64,000 nucleotides of DNA from JBFXJF01 sp050175155. Lineage in GTDB: Bacteria; Bacillota; Bacilli; Tepidibacillales; Tepidibacillaceae. The position numbers and the translations under genes are program-made. The notes below the pieces were generated by a model that was not told where the DNA came from, searched no databases, and was given only the letters and a program-made list of their open reading frames with translations. Below are positions 9,517 through 18,140 of the stretch, piece by piece (the first letter of the stretch is position 1; each line of letters opens with the position of its first letter). The stretch lies in assembly GCA_050175155.1 (NCBI GenBank), contig JBFXJF010000002.1, positions 1 through 64,000 of the forward strand, in the 5' to 3' direction.

Positions 9517-10614
9517 ATGACAGGGAAATTCCAACTGAGTAAGTTCTCGGATATTGATGTCGCAGATTCGTTTTTTGACCCTCTTAAGAACGACTATCCA
9601 GAGGACAAGAATAATACAGGCTTTGAAAAATGGTTTGAAAAAAAGAGCAGAGATGGTGCCACCGCCTTAGTCTTTACTGATGATGATGGCATAGGAGCAT
9701 TTGTATGCCTAAAGGACGAAAATGAATCTCTTATTCTAGTGGATGAAGAGCTGCCATCTGTACCTCGTAAAAAAATCAGCACATTAAGACTCGCCGAACG
9801 TTATAGAGGACAGCGACTAGGTGAAGGCGCTATCGGACTGGCTTTGTGGCAATGGCAAAAATCAAAGCAACAAGAAATCTATGTAACGGTATTCGAAAAA
9901 CATGATATTTTGATAGATTTACTTGAGAAATTCGGGTTCGAGATGGTAGGATACAATCCAAATGGAGAATGTGTTTACTTAAAAAGTCGAGGCAGTTTAG
10001 ATTACAGCGATCCGTATAAATCATTCCCTTTTATTAACCCTTCCTTTGAAAAAGGTGGATACCTCATCGTTGATGATCTTTACCATGACACGCTCTTTCC
10101 CTATTCAGAGCTTGCGCACACATTTCAAGACCAGGTAGCTCTTTCAGTGGCTAACGGTATCTCTAAAATATATGTCGGTGCTCAGTATACTCCCCCTCAC
10201 TATCAAGTGGGTGAGCCTATATTCATATATAGAAGACATACAAAAAACGATGGACAAAAGCCTAAATATAAGTCTTGCTTGACATCTTATTGCGTAGTAA
10301 CTGATGTCATTATGGTTAAAACTAATAATAGAAAACTAATGTCTTTTGAAGCATTATGTGAGAGAATTGGTAATAAGTCGGTTTTTGATGAAAACGAACT
10401 GCGCGTTCGATACGAAAATGATAAGAATGTAGTTGTGATCGAGCTGCTCTATTATGGTTATTTTGGAGCAGGCAACAATATTAATAACGCATGGCTTTCA
10501 GATAACGGTTATTTCACTGGTGCATATCCTGCATCGATAGAGATTTCGCCAGAGCAGTTTATAGAAATTTTAAGAGAGGGTGATGTAGATGTCTCAAATG
10601 TTATTATCGATTAA
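9517..10614 (+). CDS. GNAT-fold acetyltransferase with a C-terminal PUA/ASCH-like region
   Basis: A 365-residue protein. Residues about 40-155 look like a GNAT acetyltransferase, with the acetyl-CoA loop written as RYRGQRLGEGAI and a following FEKHDILIDLLEKFGFE helix-strand typical of GNAT C-terminal motifs. The remaining 200 residues are beta-rich and include IYVGAQYTPPHYQVGEPIFIYRR, which resembles the PUA-superfamily folds that bind modified nucleic acid. The start at 9517 is set by AGGAGGAG; the open frame reaches back to 9253 but overlaps the previous gene. It overlaps the ASCH gene by 26 bases. An RNA- or tRNA-directed acetylation role is inference. Confidence 0.75.
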   Translation: MTGKFQLSKFSDIDVADSFFDPLKNDYPEDKNNTGFEKWFEKKSRDGATALVFTDDDGIGAFVCLKDENESLILVDEELPSVPRKKISTLRLAERYRGQRLGEGAIGLALWQWQKSKQQEIYVTVFEKHDILIDLLEKFGFEMVGYNPNGECVYLKSRGSLDYSDPYKSFPFINPSFEKGGYLIVDDLYHDTLFPYSELAHTFQDQVALSVANGISKIYVGAQYTPPHYQVGEPIFIYRRHTKNDGQKPKYKSCLTSYCVVTDVIMVKTNNRKLMSFEALCERIGNKSVFDENELRVRYENDKNVVVIELLYYGYFGAGNNINNAWLSDNGYFTGAYPASIEISPEQFIEILREGDVDVSNVIID

Positions 10615-10957
10615 TCCTGAGCACGTAGAGAATATTTTGCTCGGTAATAAGCGGTTTGAATTCCGAAAGGTACGCTGTAGAACCGATATCAATAGAATAA
10701 TTATTTATTCAACATCTCCGGTAATGCGGGTAGTTGCTGAAGCTGAAGTGCTTGGAATAATTGAGGACAATCCGGCTTCAGTCTGGGATTTAACGTTCGA
10801 ATATGCAGGGATAAGCAAGAGTTTTTTTGACAAATATTTTGAAGGGAAAGAAAAAGCAGTGGCTTATCATCTTGGAAAGATTACCAAGTATTCTCGACCA
10901 AAAACTTTATCTGATTACGGGATAAACTTTGCTCCGCAATCTTTTGTATATGTCTAA
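10589..10957 (+). CDS. ASCH-domain protein
   Basis: A 122-residue single-domain ASCH protein of the PUA superfamily: MLLSINPEHVENILLGNKRFEFRK matches the usual ASCH opening (S-I-x-P-x-H-x-x-x-I-x-x-G-x-K-x-x-E-x-R), followed by strands with VVAEAEVLGII. It begins inside the last 26 bases of the GNAT gene, so the two are translationally coupled and probably act together. ASCH domains bind RNA or nucleotides in characterised members; the substrate here is unknown. The last 13 or so codons lie in a segment that is duplicated at 16.54 kb. Confidence 0.85.
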   Translation: MSQMLLSINPEHVENILLGNKRFEFRKVRCRTDINRIIIYSTSPVMRVVAEAEVLGIIEDNPASVWDLTFEYAGISKSFFDKYFEGKEKAVAYHLGKITKYSRPKTLSDYGINFAPQSFVYV

Positions 10958-11102
10958 CAGAGCGGATTGAAGTTAATAGTGTGATGCTTGGGAGACATGC
11001 AGTCTTTTCAAACTGCGTGGCTTTTAATTTTCCGAAGGCTCCCAAAAGGGGTCTGCCCCATCCGAAGTTGGAAGATTAGATGAAGTAACAGCGGGCTAGA
11101 AA
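10883..11102 (+). repeat. Dispersed repeat copy A (ASCH 3' end plus downstream)
   Basis: Bases 10883-10921, inside the ASCH gene, and 11014-11102, downstream of it, reappear almost identically and contiguously at 16539-16672. The intervening bases 10922-11013 are absent from the second copy. This copy reads GGGGTCTGCCCC where the other reads GGGGTCTGACCCC. Between 10958 and 11124 there is no gene. Confidence 0.85.
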
Positions 11103-11126
11103 ACTAACTCATCTGAGTTGGTTTTC
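11099..11126. terminator. Hairpin between ASCH and dinD relic
   Basis: GAAAACTAACTCA (11099-11111) pairs with TGAGTTGGTTTTC (11114-11126), 12 of 13 positions plus one G-T, with a 2-base loop. It starts exactly where the dispersed repeat ends and overlaps the 3' end of the dinD relic on the other strand. It may be a bidirectional terminator; the T tract is only part of the stem. Confidence 0.5.
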
Positions 11127-11883
11127 AGGTTATTGTACCATTATTTTTTATGATTGCTTCACGAACAGTTTGTCCGACTTGGTAATGGCTGCCGCTTGCT
11201 GGTTCCAGACCTTGCGGTAGTTCACGTCGGAGCTTTGCCTCGGTCTGTGTAATGAGGAACAGATTTGCACCTAGTTCTTCACTGCCCATATGGTCAAGGA
11301 TTTTATCACTTTTATTGAGCTTTTTCCGTCTATGAATATCTGCGGCGGTTAGTCCGCCATATAATCCCATGTAGCCTGCATTTTGAAACTGAGTGTATTC
11401 TAATTGGTCAGTGATACCAGCTTTATGTGCTGCTTCTACTAACATTGCATTCCAACTTGTGACTTCGCCACGGATAACAAGGCGTTTATTATCCTCATCA
11501 AGCTCATTGAATCTATCGGCTATTTCTTGTCGGCGGGTCTGGATAGCAAAGTAGGTTTGACCAAGGGCGATAGGCTCTTTGCGTGGATCACCATTCTGAA
11601 CAATCAAATAACAGGCATAGCGTGAAAGCCCAAAATCATTTATCGGTTTTGAGGTTGCGCCTGCCTCCACGATTTTGCTGACCTCGACAAAATGGTCTGT
11701 ACATTAAAAACCGCTGTTTTGACAGGACAACATTCCCTTATCGATGACCTTTGTGAAATTTCGCTATTGGGTGTAATCAAGGACACTGGCAAGTTCACGG
11801 GCATATCAAAACTCAATGCCGTTTTCATCAGCGCGCTTTATATCTTCAAATTGCTTATATTCTGCTGCTATAAGTGTTGCCAT
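11125..11883 (-). pseudogene. dinD: dinD (DNA damage-inducible protein D) with three in-frame nonsense codons
   Basis: Read from an ATG at 11883 with a strong AAAGGTGGTGAG site, the frame matches DinD from end to end but holds TGA at codon 26, TAG at codon 40 and TAA at codon 60. It then continues open from codon 61 to the stop. The first two stops fall where relatives have tryptophan (GIEF*YARELA and LDYTQ*RNF), so they look like TGG-to-stop point changes. The open part carries LSRYACYLIVQNGDP and ILDHMGSEELGANLF, diagnostic for DinD. The C-terminus also stops at about 252 codons, slightly short of the usual 270-280. DinD of E. coli inhibits RecA strand exchange; this copy is almost certainly inactive unless a GTG at 11670 is used. 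Confidence 0.88.
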
Positions 11884-11982
11884 TTTTCTCACCACCTTTC
11901 GTTCATTGTATCATTTTTTACCATATTGTGTGTTTGTCCATTAAGTTTATCACTCCTCCACCACCAATTTTTATATTTACAT

Positions 11983-12063
11983 ATTGGGAGTTAAATTAAA
12001 ATAGTGAACTATTTTTTCAATTAATTATTTTGAATTAATGGACCACTATTAGAGTAACAAAAA
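11983..12063 (+). repeat. 80-base dispersed repeat, copy 1
   Basis: This sequence recurs at 32861-32940 with roughly 90% identity by eye, beginning GAGTTAAATTAAAATAGTG and ending GTAACAAAAA. It contains an inverted repeat around AATAGTG/CCACTATT and could be a small non-autonomous element. The 380-base gap from 11884 to 12263 otherwise holds only AT-rich sequence and the promoter region of the RhuM gene. Confidence 0.75.
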
Positions 12064-12263
12064 CATTCAACAAAAACTTGCTCAACAATCTAACGGTATA
12101 GTTGATTTTTAATAAACTAGTAATCACAAAAGAATACGAACTCTTGTTCTTTTTCTTTGAAAAGTATATACTAAAAGAAAAAAGAGTTCTTCATGCCCTG
12201 TGTCAAGAAATAACATCTATATCTACGGTTTCATAAAATAATCAAAATGAAAGAGAGTATAAA

Positions 12264-13295
12264 TTGATGATAAAAAAGAATGACGTAACAATACATTCAT
12301 CGGCTGCAGAATATTTAACCTATATTGCAGCGGTTGGAGACAGCGATGAAAGCTTGGAAATGCGTTATGAAGATGAAAATATTTGGCTGACCCAAAAGAT
12401 GATGGCAGCATTATATGACGTCTCAGTACCAGCGATTAATCAACATTTGAAAACAATTTTCACTGACTTAGAACTTGATGAGAATGCAGTTATTAAGAAA
12501 TACTTAATAACTGCTGCAGATGGAAAACAGTACAATACGAAACACTATAATCTACAGGCAATTATTGCTGTAGGTTTTAAAATAAACAACGACCGTGCTG
12601 TTCGTTTCCGGAAATGGGCGGGTCAAATCGTCAAGGATTACACAATTCAAGGATGGACGATGGATAAAGATCGGTTGAAAAAAGGCCATATGTTTACAGA
12701 TGAGTATTTTGAGCGTCAACTGCAAAGCATACGAGAAATACGACTCTCTGAACGCAAGTTTTATCAAAAAATCACCGATCTTTATGCGACTTCTTTTGAT
12801 TATGATAAGAATTCAAAGACTACAAGGCTGTTTTTCCAAACAGTACAGAACAAAATGCATTGGGCGGTTCACAGGCATACTGCTGCTGAATTGATTGTAG
12901 AACGAGCAAATGCAGAAAAAAAACACATGGGATTGACGACTTGGGAAACTGCACCTGACGGAAAAATTGTTAAATCCGATGTTGCAATCGCAAAGAATTA
13001 TTTGAATGACAAGGAAATATCTTACTTGGAGAGAATTGTTTCGTTATACCTTGATTATGCAGAATTACAGGTAGAGCGAAGAATTCCTATGAGCATGGAG
13101 GATTGGGCAAAGCGCCTTGATGGTTTTTTAGAGTTCAATGGTAATGATTTATTGATTGGGGCTGGTAAAATTAGTACTGAAGAAGCGAAACTTCATGCAG
13201 AAACCGAGTTTGAAAAATATCGTATTGTTCAGGACAGGCTTTATGAAAGTGATTTTGATAGATTTTCAGCCCTAGAGTTTGGAAAAGACGATTAG
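12264..13295 (+). CDS. RhuM family protein
   Basis: A 343-residue protein of the RhuM family, named for a Salmonella pathogenicity-island gene. It carries the family's WLTQKMMAALYDVS HTH-like start, the conserved AIIAVGFKINNDRAVRFRKWA segment, and the C-terminal ERRIPMSMEDWAKRLDGFL and YRIVQDRLYESDFD motifs. Length is normal. Two ATGs are adjacent (12264 and 12267) behind a weak GAAAGAGAG site. The biochemical function is not established; such genes are commonly found in islands and beside restriction systems, as here. It stands alone, with a rumA-like relic just downstream. Confidence 0.88.
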   Translation: MMIKKNDVTIHSSAAEYLTYIAAVGDSDESLEMRYEDENIWLTQKMMAALYDVSVPAINQHLKTIFTDLELDENAVIKKYLITAADGKQYNTKHYNLQAIIAVGFKINNDRAVRFRKWAGQIVKDYTIQGWTMDKDRLKKGHMFTDEYFERQLQSIREIRLSERKFYQKITDLYATSFDYDKNSKTTRLFFQTVQNKMHWAVHRHTAAELIVERANAEKKHMGLTTWETAPDGKIVKSDVAIAKNYLNDKEISYLERIVSLYLDYAELQVERRIPMSMEDWAKRLDGFLEFNGNDLLIGAGKISTEEAKLHAETEFEKYRIVQDRLYESDFDRFSALEFGKDD

Positions 13296-13350
13296 AAAAC
13301 ATCTGAGTGAAAAAGATTGTTTCCACCAAGGAACCAGTGGATCCTAACGA

Positions 13351-13395
13351 CATCATTTTTGTCTACTCAAGCCACGTAGAGACGGTTTGAACAGC
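13351..13395 (+). pseudogene. rlmD/rumA 3'-end relic
   Basis: Codons read DIIFVYSSHVETV and then TGA. HVETV is the terminal signature of RlmD/RumA, and the DNA closely matches the longer relic near 56.43 kb (GACAT-ATTTTTGTCTAC-CAAG). There is no start or body of the gene here. Confidence 0.55.
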
Positions 13396-13447
13396 TATAT
13401 GTCAAGTAGACAGTGACCTTTTCAATTGTGGAAAGTGTATGCTGTTT

Positions 13448-14008
13448 TCACTGTTTACCATGAAATATAATATTGAATAATATTTCAGCCAATTCATTAT
13501 ACGAAATATTCATGTTATTTTTAAGCCAATGACGTATTACCCCAATCATACCGAAAATAACATAGGTTTTATACCATTCGTCATTATTCTCATTTCCGTC
13601 TGAATAAATAAACTTTTGTATACCCGGGTGACTATACATAGTCGAGCATAATCTGTTTTGAAAAGCAATATCGCCTCGTTCGCTCATTAGCACCCCGATA
13701 TAGTTGTTTTGTGCAATGGTTTCAATTGTTCCCTCAATAAAAGGAAGTATCTCACTTCTATCAGATTTATTCTGTAAGTCGTTGATTATATCTTTTGCCC
13801 AAGCGAGTGTGTCATCCTCAATTTTTTTTAGCAAATCATACTGATTGTGATAATGGGCATAAAATGTGGTGCGATTAATATCCGCCTTTTCGCAGAGCTC
13901 CTTTATTGTAATTTTGGAAATAGGTTTTTTCTGTAATAGTTCCATTAAACTATCGCGCAAGACCATCTTCGTATATTGGGTTTTCCTGTTATCCTTCATT
14001 TGCTTCAT
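13448..14008 (-). CDS. TetR/AcrR family regulator (divergent from MMPL exporter 1)
   Basis: A 186-residue TetR-type repressor. The N-terminal helix-turn-helix reads ITIKELCEKADINRTTFYAHYHNQYDLLKKIE, a textbook TetR recognition region, followed by a helical ligand domain. The start at 14008 is set by GGAGG five bases upstream; the open frame extends to 14077 without support. It is transcribed away from the MMPL gene at 14164, so it probably represses that exporter and itself. It is clearly paralogous to the regulator at 43681, which also sits divergently beside an MMPL gene. Confidence 0.9.
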   Translation of the reverse strand: MKQMKDNRKTQYTKMVLRDSLMELLQKKPISKITIKELCEKADINRTTFYAHYHNQYDLLKKIEDDTLAWAKDIINDLQNKSDRSEILPFIEGTIETIAQNNYIGVLMSERGDIAFQNRLCSTMYSHPGIQKFIYSDGNENNDEWYKTYVIFGMIGVIRHWLKNNMNISYNELAEILFNIIFHGKQ

Positions 14009-14078
14009 AACGTCCTCCAAGATTAAATTATACATTTGTTTTAAAATAAACACTACGCAATGTTCTGTCGAAAACAAA

Positions 14079-14096
14079 ACATCGTAAAAACATCTG
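14079..14096 (-). promoter_or_regulatory. Candidate TetR-binding motif
   Basis: On the minus strand this reads CAGATGTTTTTACGATGT. The intergenic region of the paralogous pair has CAGATGTTTTAAAAATGT at 43596-43613 in the same orientation relative to its tetR gene. Conservation as CAGATGTTTTNNNNATGT in otherwise different spacers suggests a regulator site. Confidence 0.45.
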
Positions 14097-14163
14097 CTGG
14101 TATCATAAACAACACAATGTTATTATAATATTTTTATACCATAAGTCAATGGAGGCTTTATTA

Positions 14164-16455
14164 ATGAAAAGAGTGTCGAACTTTATTGTTGAGAGAAAAA
14201 CATTGATTTTTGTCGTGGTCATATTGTTAACCGTCTTTTGTGGTCTACTGGCGACAAAGGTAAGTATTAATTCAGATATGTCAAAATACCTACCAAAAAA
14301 TTCGCAAATGAAAATAGGTCAAGATATTATGGCGAAAGAATTCAACAATGACGTAAACACATTAAACGTTATGTTTAGCGAGCTTGACGACAACCAAAAA
14401 TCAATATTTAGTCAGTCGCTTTCAGAGATTGAAGGTGTTGATAGTGTAGCATATGACAACAGCGAAAAATATAACAAGGACGGCTATACTTTATATGTCT
14501 TATCAATCGGTTATTCTGTAGATGCAGATGAAACAAAAGCGGTAATGAACACAGTTAAAGAACAATACGTTGACTATGACTTTGTTATGGGGGGAAGTGC
14601 GGCAGGAAACTCCGTTTTATTGGGACTATTTCCAAAAATGATAGGTATCGCATTTATTATTATACTTATCATATTATTTTTGATGTGTAATTCATGGATT
14701 GAGCCGCTTTTATTTCTTGTTAGCACAGGTGTAGCAGTATTAATAAATATGGGAACAAATATTATCTTTGGCAGTGTTTCGGATATTACTTTTTCCATAG
14801 CCCCTATCTTGCAGCTTGTTGTGTCTATTGACTATTCAATTATGCTGCTAAATCGTTATAAGCAAGAGAAACAAGTTGATAATAATAAAACAGAAGCAAT
14901 GAAAAAAGCACTACAACGTTCATTTTCTGCAATATCATCAAGTTCAATCACTACCATTGTTGGTATGCTTGCACTCGTCTTTATGAGTTTTACTATCGGC
15001 AGAGATTTTGGATTCGTGCTTGCAAAAGGAGTTTTATTTAGCCTTATATGTATCTTTACAATTTTGCCTGCTATGGTTCTGATATTCGACAATTTGATTG
15101 AGAAAACAGCTAAGAAGTCTTTACCAATCAATATGAACAAAATTGGCTCTTTAAGCTTTCATATTCGCAAGGCTATGCCCATTGTGTTTATTGCTTTGTT
15201 AGTGGGAAGCTTTATACTTCGTGGTGGAGTTGCTATAAACTATACGATGACAGACTTTGATAGTATTAACAAGGTGTTCACACCCGATAACACTTTTGTC
15301 GTGTTATATCAAAATAAAGATGAGGATAAAATTGCCACACTTGTAGAGAAAATTGATAAAAGATCTGATGTCAACAGTGTTAACGCATACTGCTCTACAC
15401 TCGGCAAGAGAGTTACTTACAATGAGATGGCAAGTGCTGTAAATATGGATGAAAACATAATAGCATTAATGTATTACTCATACTTTGAGCAACAAGGGGA
15501 AGTAGAACAACAAAAAATTGCACCTGGTGTATTTATGCAGTATTTACAGACCGATATAGCCACAAACCCATTATTTGAAAAGTTTTTGACACAAGAAAGC
15601 ATGGCGCAACTTGCAACCTTGGGTGGTGCTATCCCACAGGGCCAAATTGCAATGTACGATTTCATACAATATCTTCTAAGTGATATAGTAAACAACGAAT
15701 TATATAAGCCTTTTTTTACTGCAGATAATTTAGAGCAACTTGATGATACAAAATACGAGATGAACAAAGGAATGGCACAGCTTGTAGGCAATGATTATTC
15801 ACGAATGATTATTAATACGAACCTTGCAGCGGAATCTGAACAAACTACACAGTTTATTACACAGCTTAACAACGAATTAGGTGGCAATGATGGTGTGTAT
15901 TATATAATGGGTAATTCTGTGATGGCTTACGAGATGCAGGATAGTTTCCCGATAGAGATGAATTTAATCACAATTTTTACTGTCATTGTAATCTTAATGA
16001 TTCTTGCTATCGCGTTCCGCTCTTTGTCTGTGCCTCTTATCCTTGTATTGATTATTCAAGGTGCGGTATTTATTACGATGGGACTTGCGAGTATAGGCGG
16101 TGATAGAATTTCCTATCTAGCGCTTTTAATTGTGCAATGCTTGCTACTCGGTGCAACAGTCGATTACGGCATACTTCTCACCTCGTATTACAAGGAGTTG
16201 CGATGTAAATTGGACATAAAGGAAGCCTTAATAACTGCACTTAATCAATCTATACATACCATTTTAACTTCGGCGCTTATCTTAGTTATTGTTACAGGCT
16301 TATTAGGGTTTTATACCATGAACTCCAATCCGGCAACTTCAGAAATATTAATGCTTATTGCTGAGGGGGGTATCGTGGCAACGATACTTGTGGTATTCAT
16401 TCTGCCGGGCCTGCTAGCGGCAATGGATAGGTTTGTAATTAAGCAGAGCAAGTAA
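14164..16455 (+). CDS. MMPL/RND family exporter 1
   Basis: A 763-residue inner-membrane protein of the MMPL/RND superfamily. It has an N-terminal transmembrane helix, an extracytoplasmic loop, a five-helix block (about 165-320), a second extracytoplasmic domain (about 340-600) and a second helix block to the end, the usual duplicated fold. The start at 14164 follows GGAGG; the ATG at 14149 would swallow that site. Substrates of such proteins are lipids, glycolipids or drugs, and none can be assigned here. The divergent TetR gene suggests substrate-inducible export. A TATAAT at 14124-14129 may be the -10 box. Confidence 0.9.
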   Translation: MKRVSNFIVERKTLIFVVVILLTVFCGLLATKVSINSDMSKYLPKNSQMKIGQDIMAKEFNNDVNTLNVMFSELDDNQKSIFSQSLSEIEGVDSVAYDNSEKYNKDGYTLYVLSIGYSVDADETKAVMNTVKEQYVDYDFVMGGSAAGNSVLLGLFPKMIGIAFIIILIILFLMCNSWIEPLLFLVSTGVAVLINMGTNIIFGSVSDITFSIAPILQLVVSIDYSIMLLNRYKQEKQVDNNKTEAMKKALQRSFSAISSSSITTIVGMLALVFMSFTIGRDFGFVLAKGVLFSLICIFTILPAMVLIFDNLIEKTAKKSLPINMNKIGSLSFHIRKAMPIVFIALLVGSFILRGGVAINYTMTDFDSINKVFTPDNTFVVLYQNKDEDKIATLVEKIDKRSDVNSVNAYCSTLGKRVTYNEMASAVNMDENIIALMYYSYFEQQGEVEQQKIAPGVFMQYLQTDIATNPLFEKFLTQESMAQLATLGGAIPQGQIAMYDFIQYLLSDIVNNELYKPFFTADNLEQLDDTKYEMNKGMAQLVGNDYSRMIINTNLAAESEQTTQFITQLNNELGGNDGVYYIMGNSVMAYEMQDSFPIEMNLITIFTVIVILMILAIAFRSLSVPLILVLIIQGAVFITMGLASIGGDRISYLALLIVQCLLLGATVDYGILLTSYYKELRCKLDIKEALITALNQSIHTILTSALILVIVTGLLGFYTMNSNPATSEILMLIAEGGIVATILVVFILPGLLAAMDRFVIKQSK

Positions 16456-16538
16456 TAAGAAAATTGAGTCTTATAAATAAAAATCTCTTAACTGGTAAAT
16501 CATTGCCGATTATGAGATTTTGCATTACACATTTCAAG

Positions 16539-16672
16539 ACCAAGTATTCTCGACCAAAAACTTTATCTGATTACGGGGAAAATGCGTGGCTTTTAATTTT
16601 CCGAAGGCTTTCAAAAGGGGTCTGACCCCATCCGAAGTTGGGAGATTAGATGAAGTAACAGCGGGCTAGAAA
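16539..16672 (+). repeat. Dispersed repeat copy B (truncated ASCH tail plus downstream)
   Basis: The first 39 bases repeat 10883-10921 of the ASCH gene and the rest repeats 11014-11102, fused after loss of the 92 bases between. It contains the perfect palindrome GGGGTCTGACCCC (16617-16629), a REP-like motif common in Firmicutes. No gene is present between 16456 and 16730. Confidence 0.85.
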
Positions 16673-16730
16673 GGTTGGAGGCTTTACTTGGAATTAAAAT
16701 TTTTATTAATTTTAGAATTGGAGTATAATT

Positions 16731-17009
16731 ATATTATCAAAAGAACAAAATATAATTGACAAACTATCAATTGATAGCATAAATTATGTTAAAAACCAGC
16801 TTCTAGCTTTGGATACCTCTGAGTATATGGAGACATTTATTGATGATAAAGACAATAGTTTGCCTCCCTTCTTTGCATTTGGTAAAAAGATAAAGAATCG
16901 AGAAGTATATATAAAAGCTAAAGTAAGGGATAGGAAAAATTGTAAAGTGTTTTGCGTTTCATTTCATTTTGCAAGATTTCCATTAGCGACCCAAAGACCT
17001 TATGCTTAA
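16731..17009 (+). CDS. Putative toxin of a Panacea-type TA pair, start codon uncertain
   Basis: A reading frame of 92 codons ends 25 bases before the Panacea/HTH gene, the usual toxin-first order. The C-terminus KVFCVSFHFARFPLATQRPYA is compact and domain-like. The frame has no ATG at the expected place: a GGAG site (16720-16723) is followed seven bases later by ATA at 16731, as if an ATG had mutated. The first conventional start is TTG at 16809, which would remove 26 residues and has no ribosome site. I do not recognise the toxin family. It may be silenced, or translated weakly from ATA. Confidence 0.5.
   Translation: MLSKEQNIIDKLSIDSINYVKNQLLALDTSEYMETFIDDKDNSLPPFFAFGKKIKNREVYIKAKVRDRKNCKVFCVSFHFARFPLATQRPYA
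16756..16783 (+). promoter_or_regulatory. Promoter with palindromic operator for the antitoxin gene
   Basis: TTGACA (16756-16761) is followed, 16 bases on, by CATAAA (16778-16783). The spacer is largely the perfect 14-base palindrome CTATCAATTGATAG (16764-16777). It lies inside the toxin frame, so it would drive the antitoxin separately. Its core TATCAATTGATA nearly equals the core TATCATTTGATA of the palindrome before the second Panacea gene. Confidence 0.6.
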
Positions 17010-17034
17010 ACTGGAGCGAAAGGAGTGTTTGAAT

Positions 17035-18078
17035 ATGAATAAAGATTATATAATCAGCATGGTTGATATGGGTTGTCCTTGTTGCAACAAAACTCATTCT
17101 TTAGAGCAAAGGAAAAGGCTAACTCAATCCATCGTAAAAGATGAAACGGTTGACTATGAAGAAATTTATTTCTTATGTCCAGTGTGTGATGAAGAAGAAA
17201 ACGAATTTGTTCCAGCCGGTTTGATGGATGAAAATTTGCTTAGGGCAAGGGATTCCTATCGCCAAAAGAAGGGTTTATTGACTTCATATGAAATTGCTAA
17301 TATTAGAAATTACTACGGACTAACTCAAAGTGATTTTTCTGCAATGCTCGGTTGGGGCGATGTCACAGTAACAAGATACGAAAGTAAAACGATACAGGAT
17401 GAAACTTATGATAATATAATGCGGATGGTTTATAAAAATCCAATGTTCGCCTTAGAATGTATTGATAAGCATAAGGAAAGGTTTACATCAGAAAAGTATG
17501 CTCGGATTCGTAAGAGTATTGCAAATAAGGTTGAAGAGGTTGGAAACCTCTATTTGAAAAAACAGGAAATTAACAGCCTTTATGTAAATTATGAAGAAGA
17601 GAATGATCTTAATGGATACAAAACTTTGGATATCGATAAACTAGCGAATGTTATAGGTTATTTTTCACAATTTATTGATACGCTGTATAAGGTTAAACTT
17701 ATGAAGCTTTTGTGGTATGCTGATGCTATATTCTTTGGGAGATATGGAAAATCGATGACAGGATTAGTGTATAAGCATATGCCACTTGGTGCTCTGCCGA
17801 TTGCCTATGATGAAATTATATACTTGCCTACAGTAAAGGTTGTAGAGGAATTAATCTATGATGATATAAGTTATAAAATTCGACCTAATAAAGAAGTGAA
17901 TATATCAGATTTCTCATTAGAAGAATTGAATGTTCTTGATACAGTTGCTACTAAATTTAATAACTTTAGATCGAAAGAGATAGTTGAATACATGCATAAG
18001 GAAAAGGGTTATACCGATACCATACCAAATCAAGTAATTCCTTATAGTTTAGCAAAGCAGTTAAACGAATTGAAGTAG
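17035..18078 (+). CDS. Zinc-finger/HTH antitoxin with Panacea (DUF4065, SocA-like) domain
   Basis: A 347-residue protein. It has an N-terminal MqsA-like zinc finger with cysteine pairs CPCC and CPVC, then an HTH (YYGLTQSDFSAMLGWGDVTVTRYE, near residues 95-120), then a C-terminal Panacea/DUF4065 domain (KLMKLLWYADAIFFGRYGKSMTGLVYKHMPLGALP). The start at 17035 has AAAGGAG upstream; the ATG at 17002 overlaps the toxin frame. Proteins of this architecture are antitoxins in hyperpromiscuous Panacea TA systems: the Panacea domain neutralises the toxin and the HTH represses the operon. A second protein with the same architecture lies at 30536. Confidence 0.88.
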   Translation: MNKDYIISMVDMGCPCCNKTHSLEQRKRLTQSIVKDETVDYEEIYFLCPVCDEEENEFVPAGLMDENLLRARDSYRQKKGLLTSYEIANIRNYYGLTQSDFSAMLGWGDVTVTRYESKTIQDETYDNIMRMVYKNPMFALECIDKHKERFTSEKYARIRKSIANKVEEVGNLYLKKQEINSLYVNYEEENDLNGYKTLDIDKLANVIGYFSQFIDTLYKVKLMKLLWYADAIFFGRYGKSMTGLVYKHMPLGALPIAYDEIIYLPTVKVVEELIYDDISYKIRPNKEVNISDFSLEELNVLDTVATKFNNFRSKEIVEYMHKEKGYTDTIPNQVIPYSLAKQLNELK

Positions 18079-18140
18079 TATTTAATATGAATACGCTGGA
18101 CCTATGGGTATGGTGTTGTCTATCAAGGGAAAAAGATAAA

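Noticed and set aside
11692..11994. A 100-codon plus-strand frame opposite the dinD relic
   Set aside because: It reads through the reverse of the dinD 5' region and promoter, is rich in Leu, Phe, Cys and Ser as expected for antisense AT-rich DNA, and has no start signal.
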